Assembly (NCBI RefSeq): GCF_003945345.1
Contig: NZ_AP019308.1
Coordinates: 2,480,001-2,544,000, forward strand
DNA length: 64,000 bases
Source: Paenibacillus baekrokdamisoli
GTDB taxonomy: Bacteria > Bacillota > Bacilli > Paenibacillales > Paenibacillaceae
Reading direction: 5' to 3'
Shown: positions 15,364-24,539 of the stretch, piece after piece
Layout of the letters: each line of letters starts with the position of its first letter
Position numbering within the stretch: position 1 is the stretch's first letter
Translations under genes and position numbers: made by a program
The notes under the pieces: model-generated
What the model was told of the DNA's origin: nothing
Seen by the model: the letters and a program-made list of their open reading frames with translations, nothing else
The model's database searches: none

Positions 15364-16533
15364 CTACAGTTTGCTGCTCCGTCTATGCTGCACCGCTGCT
15401 GCTGTTGTAGAATCATTGTCTGCATGGGAAGCTTGAGTGCTGAGGTCCAATGCTTCATAATCCACTATCTGTGCGGCAGAAATCTCGCGCATCGGCGATC
15501 CTTTCATCCAATGCCGGTACCAATGCGCTGTGCGTTCAACAGCTTCAGCAGCCTCCCAACGGGGCCACCAATGAAGGCGATATTGCGTTTTGGCGATATT
15601 GAGCTGCAGCATAGTTGTATCATCTCGCTGGCCGCGTGCCGGCTGTTCCATCAGCGAAGCGGCATGCACCGGCGACTGGGTGCCGAGGGCTGCGCATAGC
15701 GTCTCGGCCAGCCAGGCCACTGTCCGCGCATCTTCCTCGCGCGGACCAAAGTTCCACGCTTCGGCATAGGCAGCGCCGCGCGTGAACAACCGCTCCGCCA
15801 GCTCGAGGTACCCTGCGAGCGGCTCCAGCACATGCTGCCACGGCCGAATAGCTCCCGGCCGCCGGAGCACAGGGGCATGCCCGAGCATGGCGGCACGCAA
15901 GCAATCGGGCACAATGCGGCCTTCGGCCCAATCGCCGCCGCCGATCACATTGCCGGCTCGGACCGTTGCGACGGCAGGCATTATGCCGTCCCCGCCTGTG
16001 AAGAACGAGCTGCGGTAGGCAGATACAACCAGCTCCGCGCTTGCTTTACTCGCCGAATAAGGATCATATCCGCCGAGCAGATCCTGCTCATGAAATCCCT
16101 TTGCGGATTCGAGATTGGCGTAACATTTGTCCGAAGTCGCCACCACGACGGCGCGTACCGGATGCTCGACACTCGTCACTCGCACCGCTTCTAGTAAAGC
16201 AGCCGTACCTATAACGTTAACTGCAAAGGTTGTGAACGGATCCTTATACGAGGCCCCAACTAAAGGCTGAGCGGCCAAATGAAAAACCAAATCCGGCTTT
16301 ACTTCGCGCAGCGCAGCGATTAACTTCGGACAATCGCGAATATCACCGCGCGTCCATGGAATATCCGTCTCTAGTCCACAGAGACGGTACATCGATGGCG
16401 AGGTAGGCAGACTATCACTGTAGCCATGAACCTCCGCCCCCAGCTTGCGCAGCCATAGGCATAACCACGATCCTTTGAATCCCGTATGGCCTGTAACGAA
16501 CACTTTCTTATGCTGCCAGAACGAGTGATTCAT
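15364..16533 (-). CDS. rfbG: CDP-glucose 4,6-dehydratase
   Basis: A 389-residue short-chain dehydrogenase/reductase that converts CDP-D-glucose to CDP-4-keto-6-deoxyglucose, a precursor of dideoxy and branched surface sugars. The NAD motif TGHTGFKGSW is at residues 14-23, FHLAAQPLV follows, and the catalytic YDPYSASKA (YxxxK) is near residue 180. The fit to RfbG rather than to dTDP- or GDP-sugar dehydratases comes from HTGFKGSWL and the RPWQHVLEPLAGYL segment. The usual partner genes (rfbF cytidylyltransferase, rfbH) are absent here. The middle of the gene is visibly more GC-rich than its neighbours, suggesting horizontal acquisition. A SAM methyltransferase gene lies 35 bp upstream and is likely co-transcribed. 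Confidence 0.88.
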   Translation of the reverse strand: MNHSFWQHKKVFVTGHTGFKGSWLCLWLRKLGAEVHGYSDSLPTSPSMYRLCGLETDIPWTRGDIRDCPKLIAALREVKPDLVFHLAAQPLVGASYKDPFTTFAVNVIGTAALLEAVRVTSVEHPVRAVVVATSDKCYANLESAKGFHEQDLLGGYDPYSASKASAELVVSAYRSSFFTGGDGIMPAVATVRAGNVIGGGDWAEGRIVPDCLRAAMLGHAPVLRRPGAIRPWQHVLEPLAGYLELAERLFTRGAAYAEAWNFGPREEDARTVAWLAETLCAALGTQSPVHAASLMEQPARGQRDDTTMLQLNIAKTQYRLHWWPRWEAAEAVERTAHWYRHWMKGSPMREISAAQIVDYEALDLSTQASHADNDSTTAAAVQHRRSSKL

Positions 16534-16568
16534 CGTTTCGATTCATCTCCCTACTTACTTGCAGAATG

Positions 16569-17459
16569 TTAGCGATCCCTCTTCTTTCGGCAAACAGCCA
16601 CGACATACATGGGCTCTCCACTCTTCAGCTCTGATAAAGGAACAAGCTCATATCCACGCGGAACAACTCGATTCTCCGGTATACGGTCCGCTGGTTTTCC
16701 AGTGACTTCCCGCAGCCAGCGCATTGCCGCTAATCGCGAATCATCAAAGACCGTTTGACCGTAAAGAGCTACGAGATCATAAGACTGAAGCAGCTCACCA
16801 ACTAATTCCTCTGTACGATATTCAAATTTATGATGAGGATTAAAAGGCTTTTCCTCATAGTAAAGCGGAGAATTTGTCAGCGCTCGGTTCGGTGTCGATA
16901 CCACAAACAGCCCGTCGTCTTTCAGCACTCGCGCAGACTCCTCGATCCAAGCACGGCCATTATCTACATGCTCGATAGTCTCGAAGGAAATAACCGCATC
17001 AAAGGTCCCCTTGTCAAAAGGAAGCTGCAGTACGTCTCCCTGAATAAAAGTTACGGCTTCACCCCTATAATCAACCTTCGCCCGTTCCACCGACGAAAGA
17101 TCGATATCGATCCCTACAAGTGAACTGGCTCCAGCAGCCTTCAGCATAGCCGTTCCATATCCCGTTCCACAGGCTGCATCTAATACGTCCAGACCGCGAA
17201 CCAGCCCAGCAGCCATCTCATAACGCCGAATATGCTCCTCATAAACATCTTGATGGTGCGTTTTAACGACCTGATTCACAACAAGCCGTTCCCCCGTGAA
17301 CAGCACATCATTCTGCTCGTGTATTTGCTGCTGGTGTTTTTGCTGCTCATGTATTAGCTGCTGGTCCGCCAATGATTTAACCACCTGAACCAGCAGCGGT
17401 ACTGCTTCGCTCTCTTCTTTCTCTTTCTCTGCTTCGCCATTCTCGCTCTGCTCTCTCAC
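16569..17459 (-). CDS. Class I SAM-dependent methyltransferase with Gln/His-rich N-terminus
   Basis: A 296-residue protein. Residues 1-60 are acidic, then Gln/His-rich (HEQQKHQQQIHEQ), predicted disordered or coiled-coil. A Methyltransf_11-like domain follows: VLDAACGTGYGTAML (motif I, near residue 95), VGIDIDLSS (motif II), FDAVISFETIEHV (motif IV) and the LKDDGLFVVSTPN region. The IEHV and STPNR combination is typical of methyltransferases acting on sugars or glycan ends in surface polysaccharide clusters, which would fit the adjacent rfbG, but the substrate is unknown. The GTG start has AGGAGG 8 nt upstream. Confidence 0.85.
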   Translation of the reverse strand: MREQSENGEAEKEKEESEAVPLLVQVVKSLADQQLIHEQQKHQQQIHEQNDVLFTGERLVVNQVVKTHHQDVYEEHIRRYEMAAGLVRGLDVLDAACGTGYGTAMLKAAGASSLVGIDIDLSSVERAKVDYRGEAVTFIQGDVLQLPFDKGTFDAVISFETIEHVDNGRAWIEESARVLKDDGLFVVSTPNRALTNSPLYYEEKPFNPHHKFEYRTEELVGELLQSYDLVALYGQTVFDDSRLAAMRWLREVTGKPADRIPENRVVPRGYELVPLSELKSGEPMYVVAVCRKKRDR

Positions 17460-18023
17460 TCCATCGTCCTCCTCTTTCTGAACCTTTTCGATATCTTTTC
17501 TTACCTTATTTCTGTCTCTTTTTGTCTCTTAATGCCCTTTCTCGTTCATGTCTATCTCTTCTCTCCGCCCCAATCCTTCTTTCACTGAACTTCCGGCTTC
17601 CTGCTCAACCTGATGCTCCATCCCCGATAGCAGACAAATTCTTCACTAGAAGACTTGATCCCAGAACTAATCATATTTACAGCTGTAAGCTGCTCTTTGA
17701 AATGGGAGCCCATCAGCTTTGTTATGAATAGATAGAAGCTTCATCCTCCTTCTTAAAAGCTGTACATTCGCTAAGCAAGCATCGCAGCAATCGCTCCAGC
17801 CATAATCACCAGCATTTTTCCTCCCAGAGCAGGATGTGTGTCTTTAGCGTATTCAAGCACGACTCCATTCGTTTGGACACAATGCCCACCACGCACAAAA
17901 AAATACGAGACGCTAAGCGCCGCGTATGCTCACAAACTTCCAACAAGAGACTTGGAGGGTGTTCACTGCAATGCCCCAGAATACTTCTGGGCCACCACAA
18001 GTGCCTCGACAGAAATCAATCGG
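17460..18023. other. Long non-coding region between dnaD and the methyltransferase gene
   Basis: About 560 bp with no convincing gene. The part next to the methyltransferase (17460-17560) is purine-rich on the minus strand. A minus-strand frame of about 41 codons ends at 17774 with a hydrophobic tail (MLVIMAGAIAAMLA) preceded by GGGAGG, which could be a very small membrane peptide, but this is weak. No RNA family was recognised. Confidence 0.4.
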
Positions 18024-18065
18024 AAAATAAAAAAAGCAGCTGAGGTTATGAAGAACCTCGGCCGC
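18024..18065 (-). terminator. Terminator of asnS-dnaD
   Basis: A 12-bp stem with one mismatch and one wobble (18036-18047 with 18054-18065) followed by seven T, then ATTTT on the minus strand. The dnaD stop codon lies in the loop side of the hairpin. Confidence 0.88.
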
Positions 18066-18747
18066 CGCGGAATTTCTGGGTATGTGCTTTTGCTTCATCC
18101 GTATTCGTGACGCGATTACGGCTCCATTCAATAAGAATCCGATCAATATAGCGAAAGTGCAGCTTTCCAGCGAATACAGCTTCCTTGAGTGCGAACCGGA
18201 TCAGTTCATCGGGATATTTATCTTGATCCAGCCACGCGCTAATCGTCTCACATTCCATTGGAGACAATGGACGACCGAATTCCTGTTCAATAACGGTGAA
18301 TAGATCGCTGGCTTTGGGCTGCTCAGCAGATGCTGCTGCTCGCTGCTGCTGCTCTTTGTCATTCTGTACCGATTGTTTGGCATCATCTGCTAGCCATTCC
18401 GCGCTGCGTATGATCAGCCCATTCCAATTATAACGCTCCGACTGGATGCCGCTCATCAGATCCATCTGCTCGTCAATGGCAAGCAGCCCCTCTTTCATCA
18501 AACGGCTTAGCATTTGTCCCACTGCCATTGATGTAAGGCCAAGACGATCAGCCAACTGTTCCGGAGTAGGGAATTCAACCTGTTCGATCTGTCTATACGT
18601 CAACAATTGAATGATTAATAGCATTTCTCCGTCTGACAAACCAATGCCTCGATAAGCACGAAGCAGACCGGCCGGAACAACAACACCACCACTATTCATA
18701 GCAGCGGCCATGCCCCGGGCGTAAGCTTTCCACATGTCATTCTTCAC
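18046..18747 (-). CDS. dnaD: DNA replication initiation protein DnaD
   Basis: A 233-residue primosomal protein that acts with DnaB and DnaI in loading the replicative helicase at oriC and at restarting forks. An N-terminal winged-helix domain (about residues 20-100, with FPTPEQLADRLGL) is followed by a Gln/Ala-rich linker and the C-terminal DnaB_2 domain (FGRPLSPMECETISAWLD, and the family motif YIDRILIEW). The start is GTG with GAGGAGGG upstream. The asnS-dnaD order is conserved with Bacillus, but nth, which usually follows, is missing; a terminator ends the unit instead. Confidence 0.93.
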   Translation of the reverse strand: MKNDMWKAYARGMAAAMNSGGVVVPAGLLRAYRGIGLSDGEMLLIIQLLTYRQIEQVEFPTPEQLADRLGLTSMAVGQMLSRLMKEGLLAIDEQMDLMSGIQSERYNWNGLIIRSAEWLADDAKQSVQNDKEQQQRAAASAEQPKASDLFTVIEQEFGRPLSPMECETISAWLDQDKYPDELIRFALKEAVFAGKLHFRYIDRILIEWSRNRVTNTDEAKAHTQKFRGGRGSS

Positions 18748-18766
18748 CGGTCACCCTCCTCTGCCA

Positions 18767-18802
18767 GGATATCCAACCCCTTCGATAATGGGGCGGATAT
18801 CC
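18767..18802 (-). promoter_or_regulatory. Intercistronic hairpin between asnS and dnaD
   Basis: GGATATCC repeats (18767-18774 and 18795-18802) together with CCCC/GGGG form a two-part stem directly before the dnaD ribosome site. No U-tract follows. It may act as an mRNA processing or stability element; this is inferred. Confidence 0.5.
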
Positions 18803-18828
18803 GTAAGTCTTACTCGTTCATCCGATTG

Positions 18829-20124
18829 CTAAGGATAAAGACGGTAAAGCATGCGCGGGAACGCAATGGTCTCCCGCACATGATCAAGTCCACAAATCCA
18901 GGCTACAGTTCTCTCTAAACCTAGACCAAAGCCTGAATGGGGAACCGTACCGTATTGCCTTAAATCCAAGTACCATTGATAAGCTTCAACTGACAGCTCA
19001 TGCTCGGAGAAACGCTCTGCCAGAAGCTCCGGATCATCAATACGTTGAGATCCGCCAATAATTTCACCATAACCTTCTGGTGCGATCATATCAGCGCATA
19101 ATACAACCTCTGGTCTTGTTGGATCGGGCTTCATATAGAATGCTTTGAATGAAGCTGGGTAATGCGTGATAAAGACAGGACGATCATAGGTCGCAGCAAT
19201 TGCCGTTTCATGCGGCGCGCCAAAATCCTCTCCCCACTGAATCTCCTGACCTTGCTCCTGCAGCAGCCGAATCGCCTCATCATAAGTAATTCGTGGGAAA
19301 GGAGCTTGAATCGCTTCAAGCTTGCTTACATCGCGACCAATCGTTTCAAGCTCTAGGCGGCAGTTCGATAGCACACGCTGCACAACATAAGCAATAAACT
19401 GCTCCTGAACACGTAAATTCTCCTCATGATCGACGAAGGCCATCTCCGGCTCGATCATCCAGAATTCAATCAAATGTCGACGTGTTTTGGATTTCTCCGC
19501 ACGAAAGGTGGGGCCAAAGGAATAGACCTTGCCAAGCGCCATGGCTGCGGCTTCCATATATAGCTGTCCACTCTGCGTCAAATAGGCATCTTCGTCGAAA
19601 TATTTAGTATGAAACAGATTCGTCGTTCCTTCACAGGAGGAAGGAGTCAGTATTGGAGGATCGACAAGGGTAAAGCCCCTTTCATCGAAGAAGGCTTGAA
19701 TGGCCCGGATGATCTCCGCTCGAATAACGAGTATGGCTCGCTGTTTCGGTGCTCGAAGCCATAGATGACGTCGATCCATTAAGTAATCGACACCATGCTC
19801 CTTAGGTGTAATCGGATAATCCTGCGTCACTTGTATAATCTCAATTTCTTCTACTGTCAGCTCATAACCGGACGGACTGCGAGGCTCCTCGCGTACTATT
19901 CCCCTCACATACAGCGAGCTTTCCTGGGTCAGTGTCTTCGCAGCTTCCCATGAAGCTTCTACCACCTCGCTCTTGACAACGACCCCCTGAATATACCCTG
20001 TTCCGTCACGCAGCTGAAGAAATTGAATTTTGCCGCTTGACCGTTTGCCGTTCAGCCAGCAGCCGATCCAAACGGATTGTCCTGCATGCAGATGCAGCTG
20101 ACTAATCGTGGTTAATTCTCTCAT
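18829..20124 (-). CDS. asnS: Asparaginyl-tRNA synthetase
   Basis: A class IIb aminoacyl-tRNA synthetase of 431 residues that charges tRNA-Asn. It has an OB-fold anticodon-binding domain at residues 15-100 ([20 protein letters not shown]), then the catalytic core: motif 2 ([19 protein letters not shown], near residue 210) and motif 3 ([15 protein letters not shown], near residue 410). The absence of an Asp-specific insertion and the conserved synteny with dnaD support AsnS rather than AspS. The ATG is at 20124. It lies 80 bp before dnaD, with an intervening hairpin. Confidence 0.94.
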   Translation of the reverse strand: MRELTTISQLHLHAGQSVWIGCWLNGKRSSGKIQFLQLRDGTGYIQGVVVKSEVVEASWEAAKTLTQESSLYVRGIVREEPRSPSGYELTVEEIEIIQVTQDYPITPKEHGVDYLMDRRHLWLRAPKQRAILVIRAEIIRAIQAFFDERGFTLVDPPILTPSSCEGTTNLFHTKYFDEDAYLTQSGQLYMEAAAMALGKVYSFGPTFRAEKSKTRRHLIEFWMIEPEMAFVDHEENLRVQEQFIAYVVQRVLSNCRLELETIGRDVSKLEAIQAPFPRITYDEAIRLLQEQGQEIQWGEDFGAPHETAIAATYDRPVFITHYPASFKAFYMKPDPTRPEVVLCADMIAPEGYGEIIGGSQRIDDPELLAERFSEHELSVEAYQWYLDLRQYGTVPHSGFGLGLERTVAWICGLDHVRETIAFPRMLYRLYP

Positions 20125-20159
20125 GTTCGTTACATCCTTTCTAAAGGCAGATCGTTTCC

Positions 20160-21365
20160 TTACAAGGATTCCCTAACTAATTGATAGGTATCTCTGGCAA
20201 TGATCAATTCCTCATTAGTAGGAACAACAAGCACACTCACGCGTGATTTATCCGTTGAGATTAATCTTACTTCCTTAGATCTGATTTCATTCCGTTCATT
20301 ATCCAGTTCAATCCCCATGAACGACAAATTCTCGCATACGGCTTGTCTGACCATAACCGAATTCTCTCCGACTCCCGCAGTAAATACAAGCACATCAATG
20401 CCGTTCATTCCCGCAGCATAAGCGCCAATATATTTGCGCAAACGATAAGTATACATGTCAAAAGCCAGCTTAGCCTGCTTATCGCCGTCCTTCATCGCAT
20501 CCGTTATCTCTCGCATGTCACTGCTAAAGCCGCTAATAGCCTGAAGTCCACTATGCTTATTCAGCATCGAATTCACTTCATTCAGCGTTAATTCTTCTTT
20601 GTCCATCGTAAAAGGAACAATCGCTGGGTCCAAGTCGCCGCTGCGGGTTCCCATCATCAGTCCTTCAAGCGGTGTTAGGCCCATGCTTGTATCGAAAGAC
20701 TTGCCATCCAGAATAGCAGCACAGCTGGCACCATTACCGATATGACAGGTAACCATCTTCAGCGACTCAAGCGGCTTATTAAGCTTCATCGCTGCTTGTC
20801 GGCTCACATAATCATGTGAGGTACCATGGAATCCATACCGCCGAATTTTATGGCGCCTGTAGAGCACCATTGGGATCGGATATAGAAACGTTTCCTGTGG
20901 CATCGATTGGTGAAACGCAGTATCAAAGACAACAACCTGAGAAACATCCGGCAGATTCGCTTCAACTGCCATAATTCCCATCATCGCGGCTGGATTATGT
21001 AAGGGGGCTAGATCAATAAGCTTCCTAATCTCCTGCTTGACCTCAGAGGTTACTATGACAGAATGCTTGAAGCTCTCGCCGCCGTGTACGACTCGGTGTC
21101 CTACGGCATTAATATCTTTCATTGAAAGAATCACACCATGCTCTCTGTCAATTAGCAAATCTGTGAGCTTTTTAACAGCTGTATTATGATCTAGGATTTC
21201 ACTGACCTGGCGCACCTCTGTCTTACCACTAGGCTCGTGCGTTAGAATAGAATCCTCCATCCCAATCCGCTCTACGCGTCCTTGGGCAAGCACCGATTCG
21301 TCACTCATATTATAAATCTGGTACTTCAAAGAAGAGCTTCCTGCATTCAGGACAAGTATAATCAT
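20160..21365 (-). CDS. ackA: Acetate kinase
   Basis: A 401-residue ASKHA-fold kinase that interconverts acetyl phosphate plus ADP with acetate plus ATP. Diagnostic segments are [11 protein letters not shown] at the start, [31 protein letters not shown] and FTAGVGENS. Length and motifs fit AckA better than butyrate kinase, which is shorter. Its ATG overlaps the stop codon of the upstream 3-hydroxyacyl-CoA dehydrogenase (4 nt), so the two are coupled. The pairing suggests a link to short-chain acid fermentation or overflow; propionate or butyrate as secondary substrates cannot be excluded. Confidence 0.93.
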   Translation of the reverse strand: MIILVLNAGSSSLKYQIYNMSDESVLAQGRVERIGMEDSILTHEPSGKTEVRQVSEILDHNTAVKKLTDLLIDREHGVILSMKDINAVGHRVVHGGESFKHSVIVTSEVKQEIRKLIDLAPLHNPAAMMGIMAVEANLPDVSQVVVFDTAFHQSMPQETFLYPIPMVLYRRHKIRRYGFHGTSHDYVSRQAAMKLNKPLESLKMVTCHIGNGASCAAILDGKSFDTSMGLTPLEGLMMGTRSGDLDPAIVPFTMDKEELTLNEVNSMLNKHSGLQAISGFSSDMREITDAMKDGDKQAKLAFDMYTYRLRKYIGAYAAGMNGIDVLVFTAGVGENSVMVRQAVCENLSFMGIELDNERNEIRSKEVRLISTDKSRVSVLVVPTNEELIIARDTYQLVRESL

Positions 21366-22240
21366 TGTCGATCCCCATCCTTATCATATTGAAAGAACCC
21401 CATACCGCTCTTAACACCGAGATGTCCGCCACGCACCATCTTCTTGAGCAGAATGGATGGGCGATACTTTAACTCTCCATATTCCCTGAACATTCGCTCA
21501 AGCGCGGCCAATACCGCATCTAATCCAAAGCGATCCGCCATTTCAAGTGGACCGTTCTGAAAGGAATATCCGATTCTCATTGCACTATCGATATCTTCAG
21601 CAGAGGCTACATTCTCCTCCAATACATGGAGCGCCTCATTAATAAACAAACAAATAAGCCGAGTGGTAACGAAGCCCGCTGATTCAAATACCATGATACT
21701 CTTCTTATGTATCACCTCTTCGACAAAATCCTTCGTTCGCGTGAACGTCTCATTCGAAGTTTTGAGACCACGTACAATCTCGACCAGATTCGTCTTCATA
21801 ACCGGATAAACGAAGTGCATACCGATCACTCGCTCCGGGTATTGCGTTACACTTGCTAGCTCGGTCAAGCTCAGTGTAGACGTATTACTCGCAATAATAA
21901 TATCAGGGCCACATAAACGATCCAATTGCTCAAAGATTGCAATTTTTCTGTCCAGATCCTCCGTTATGGTTTCAATAACCAGCTCACAATCCGCTAGCTC
22001 CTGCAAGGATTCAATCGGATGAATCCGGCTCATGATAAGCTTCTTCTCCGCAAGGGTTAAAGCCCATCGTTCCATCTGCTTATCCAAGCTTTGCTCGATC
22101 ACGGCGATCATTTGGATAAGTCGCTCGTTAGAATGTTCAACCATATATACGTCAAGCCCATTGAAGGCGAGCATTTCTGCAATTCCTTGTCCCATCGTTC
22201 CGACGCCAACAACACCAACTTTACGTAATCCCACCTGCAT
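21362..22240 (-). CDS. 3-hydroxyacyl-CoA dehydrogenase (3-hydroxybutyryl-CoA type)
   Basis: A 292-residue NAD(P)-dependent dehydrogenase that interconverts 3-hydroxyacyl-CoA and 3-ketoacyl-CoA. An N-terminal Rossmann fold (VGVVGVGTMGQGIAEML) is followed by ASNTSTLSLTELA and IGMHFVYPV, in which the His belongs to the catalytic pair, and a C-terminal dimerisation domain with the FVTTRLICLFINEAL and GPLEMADRFGLD motifs. Size fits single-domain Hbd enzymes of butyrate or fatty-acid metabolism. It is the first gene of a two-gene unit with ackA, preceded by its own -10 element. Confidence 0.87.
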   Translation of the reverse strand: MQVGLRKVGVVGVGTMGQGIAEMLAFNGLDVYMVEHSNERLIQMIAVIEQSLDKQMERWALTLAEKKLIMSRIHPIESLQELADCELVIETITEDLDRKIAIFEQLDRLCGPDIIIASNTSTLSLTELASVTQYPERVIGMHFVYPVMKTNLVEIVRGLKTSNETFTRTKDFVEEVIHKKSIMVFESAGFVTTRLICLFINEALHVLEENVASAEDIDSAMRIGYSFQNGPLEMADRFGLDAVLAALERMFREYGELKYRPSILLKKMVRGGHLGVKSGMGFFQYDKDGDRQ

Positions 22241-22275
22241 ACACCATCCATTTCACACATTCTTTTGTCCCGTCT

Positions 22276-22281
22276 ATTATA
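22276..22281 (-). promoter_or_regulatory. -10 element upstream of the hydroxyacyl-CoA dehydrogenase/ackA unit
   Basis: A perfect TATAAT on the minus strand about 35 bp before the start codon. The matching -35 is poor, so the assignment is moderate. Confidence 0.5.
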
Positions 22282-22304
22282 CCGTTTTTACGACAAAGAA
22301 AGAA

Positions 22305-22330
22305 GACAGACACAAGGTCTGCCTTCAATT
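22305..22330 (-). terminator. Terminator of the FtsH-like unit
   Basis: GGCAGAC pairs with GTCTGTC (one G-U) around a 5-nt loop and is followed by TTCTTTCTTT on the minus strand, just after the protease gene. Confidence 0.6.
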
Positions 22331-22338
22331 GTTCAATT

Positions 22339-23859
22339 TTATACGGTTTGCAGCTCGAAGTTAGGCCGTGCTGCTGTATCCCCAAGCAAGGAACGAAACC
22401 GATCCCCGCCAAGCGTCTCTTCAGCAATGAGAACATCGAGTGAGCGCAGAAATACTTCCTTGTGCTCACCAAGCATCTGCTTCACTTTCCCCATAAGTTC
22501 TTCCAGAATGGTATGGTTGACTCCCGCCCACTTATCTGGGGTCATCATAGAGCTGTCAATAATACCAAGATCCGTTAAGCCCGATTCAACCATGGTACGG
22601 ACAATACTCATTGACTGTTCGAAATCACCTCTGGAGCCGGTACTGCGATCCCCATAGAATATCTCTTCAGCAGCAGCGCCTCCGAGTGCAATCATAATTT
22701 GTCCATCTAGAAATTCCCGTGTATACAAATATCGATCCTGCTGTGGATTGTGGCGTACATAACCAAGCGCTTGTCCACGCGGCTGCAGTGCAACCTGTGA
22801 AACACTGCCAGGACGAACAAGCTCAGCAGCGATAGCATGTCCAAGCTCATGAAGTGCGACGCGTTCTCGTTCTTCCTTCGTTGCCTCGCGATCACTCTGC
22901 TCCCCCATTAACACCTTGTCAATTGCCAAGGAGAGATGACGTTGGGTGATGGAATCATTCGAATCACGCAGCGCATAGATAGCGGATTCATTCATCACAC
23001 TCTCAAGCTGTGCACCCGAGAAGCCAAAGGACTCCTCAGCAATCTTCTCCAAGCTGACTTCCTCATGTAACGGTTTATTTCGGGCATGAATGTGCAGAAT
23101 ATGAGCACGTCCCTTTTTATCCGGCAGATCAACTGCGATATGACGGTCGAACCTGCCTGGACGCAGCAATGCGCTGTCCAGCATTTCCTTACGGTTCGTT
23201 GCGCCAATGAGAAGGATACGCGGAGACTCCGATGTGTGAATACCATCCATCTCAGTCAGCAGTTGGTTTAACGTTTGGTCATATTCTCGATGCTGTCCGC
23301 CATCGCGTTTGCCGCCAATGACGTCAATCTCATCGATGAAGATAACCGCACTATTTTTCCCTGCTTTTAATGCCTTCTGCCTTGCTTCCTTGAACATATC
23401 GCGAATTCGGCTTGCGCCGACACCGACGTACATCTCAACGAATTCGGAGCCGGATGCAGCTACATAGATAGAATCCGTATAGTGTGCAGCAGCTTTAGCC
23501 AGCAGTGTTTTACCAGTACCCGGAGGGCCTGTCAGCAGAATCCCTTTCAGAGGTCGAATCCCGAGTTTCGATATTTGCTCTACATTAACCAAGAAATCGA
23601 GCGCCTCTATAATCTCCTGCTTCGCACGCTCCTGACCGCCGATTTCTTCAAAGGATAACGGTGTTGTTAGGCGGGGCTTGCCTTTACGCTCGCCACCGAT
23701 TGCTGCCAAATTACCACGTGACTTAGCTACATATAGAAGCCCTCCTGCTAAGCCAGCGAAGAGAACAATCGGAATCATGTTTACCCCAACGAAAAACTGC
23801 ATAAATAAGATAAAGATCGGCATGAAGCCGATCATAATTTCTTTACTGTAATTACGCAT
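22339..23859 (-). CDS. Short FtsH-like AAA+ zinc metalloprotease
   Basis: A 506-residue membrane ATPase-protease. Two closely spaced hydrophobic segments occupy residues 8-45 without the extracytoplasmic loop domain of true FtsH, which explains the short length (FtsH is usually over 600). The AAA module has GPPGTGKT (111-118), IDEID (175-179) and the arginine finger RPGRFDRH. The M41 protease module has HELGH (337-341) and the third zinc ligand in GDFEQS (about 412). All catalytic residues are intact. Its start overlaps the upstream membrane-protein gene by 8 nt, so the two are probably partners. A paralogue of the housekeeping FtsH is likely, with specialised membrane-protein quality control or sporulation role; this is inferred. 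Confidence 0.88.
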   Translation of the reverse strand: MRNYSKEIMIGFMPIFILFMQFFVGVNMIPIVLFAGLAGGLLYVAKSRGNLAAIGGERKGKPRLTTPLSFEEIGGQERAKQEIIEALDFLVNVEQISKLGIRPLKGILLTGPPGTGKTLLAKAAAHYTDSIYVAASGSEFVEMYVGVGASRIRDMFKEARQKALKAGKNSAVIFIDEIDVIGGKRDGGQHREYDQTLNQLLTEMDGIHTSESPRILLIGATNRKEMLDSALLRPGRFDRHIAVDLPDKKGRAHILHIHARNKPLHEEVSLEKIAEESFGFSGAQLESVMNESAIYALRDSNDSITQRHLSLAIDKVLMGEQSDREATKEERERVALHELGHAIAAELVRPGSVSQVALQPRGQALGYVRHNPQQDRYLYTREFLDGQIMIALGGAAAEEIFYGDRSTGSRGDFEQSMSIVRTMVESGLTDLGIIDSSMMTPDKWAGVNHTILEELMGKVKQMLGEHKEVFLRSLDVLIAEETLGGDRFRSLLGDTAARPNFELQTV

Positions 23860-24394
23860 TAGGCCACGCTCCCATTTGGTCTGGCGTACGAGGCAATATA
23901 ATATATTTTGCAGAATCACCGTTCTTTAACGTGATGTAGACATTCGTCTCATCCATCTCAGAGGTCGCTTGAACGCCGCTGTAATTCTGTTCAATATGCT
24001 TCATAGCTGTAGGAATTTCGGAGTAATTACGATGCTCCATCGCCTGAGCTACATCAAATAAGTTCGATGACCAAACCTCATTCAGTTCTTTCTGTTTCGT
24101 GCCTGAATCTTGATTAATAGCAAGCTTCAGCTCACGCGTACCAATTATCGATTGACTTTGAGTTGCTATAGTATCGTATACAACGCGAAGGTTTGCATCC
24201 TTACGCAGTGTTAAATCCACCGTTACTGCATCATTGCTGACAACTGGCTTTGCTTCAAGAACACCCGGCACTTGTGCAACAATCCGCTCAAGCGGGTGAA
24301 CAGTCGCCACATTCTGATATATAAACCAACCACCGACTAATAAGCTAGCAGAAACAATAGCTATAATCACTGTAGGCATCACACGTATTTTCAT
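23852..24394 (-). CDS. Membrane-anchored protein of unknown function, partner of FtsH-like protease
   Basis: A 180-residue protein with a single N-terminal membrane segment (VIIAIVSASLLVGGWFIY) and an extracytoplasmic domain of about 150 residues. I do not recognise a named domain. The external part has alternating beta-strand-like stretches (DAVTVDLTLRKDANLRVVYD, DETNVYITLKNGDSAKYIIL). The ATG at 24394 follows a GGGGGA site. Its stop codon overlaps the start of the FtsH-like gene, which strongly suggests that it supplies the periplasm-side substrate-binding or regulatory function missing from that short protease. This pairing is an inference from gene order. Confidence 0.75.
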   Translation of the reverse strand: MKIRVMPTVIIAIVSASLLVGGWFIYQNVATVHPLERIVAQVPGVLEAKPVVSNDAVTVDLTLRKDANLRVVYDTIATQSQSIIGTRELKLAINQDSGTKQKELNEVWSSNLFDVAQAMEHRNYSEIPTAMKHIEQNYSGVQATSEMDETNVYITLKNGDSAKYIILPRTPDQMGAWPNA

Positions 24395-24539
24395 GGCAAA
24401 AATCCCCCTTTTACCTAAGATCGAATTCTTTCGTCTATCACAACTTGCTATACGAAAGTATATCATGATCTAGGGTCTAAGAGGGTGTGTAATAACAGGG
24501 AGCAGTGGGTGATTATGCTTCCAAAGTCAAATCTTCGCC

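Noticed and set aside
15620..15931. Long ORFs in other frames of rfbG
   Set aside because: They result from the GC-rich composition, which removes stop codons; the RfbG frame has all conserved motifs.
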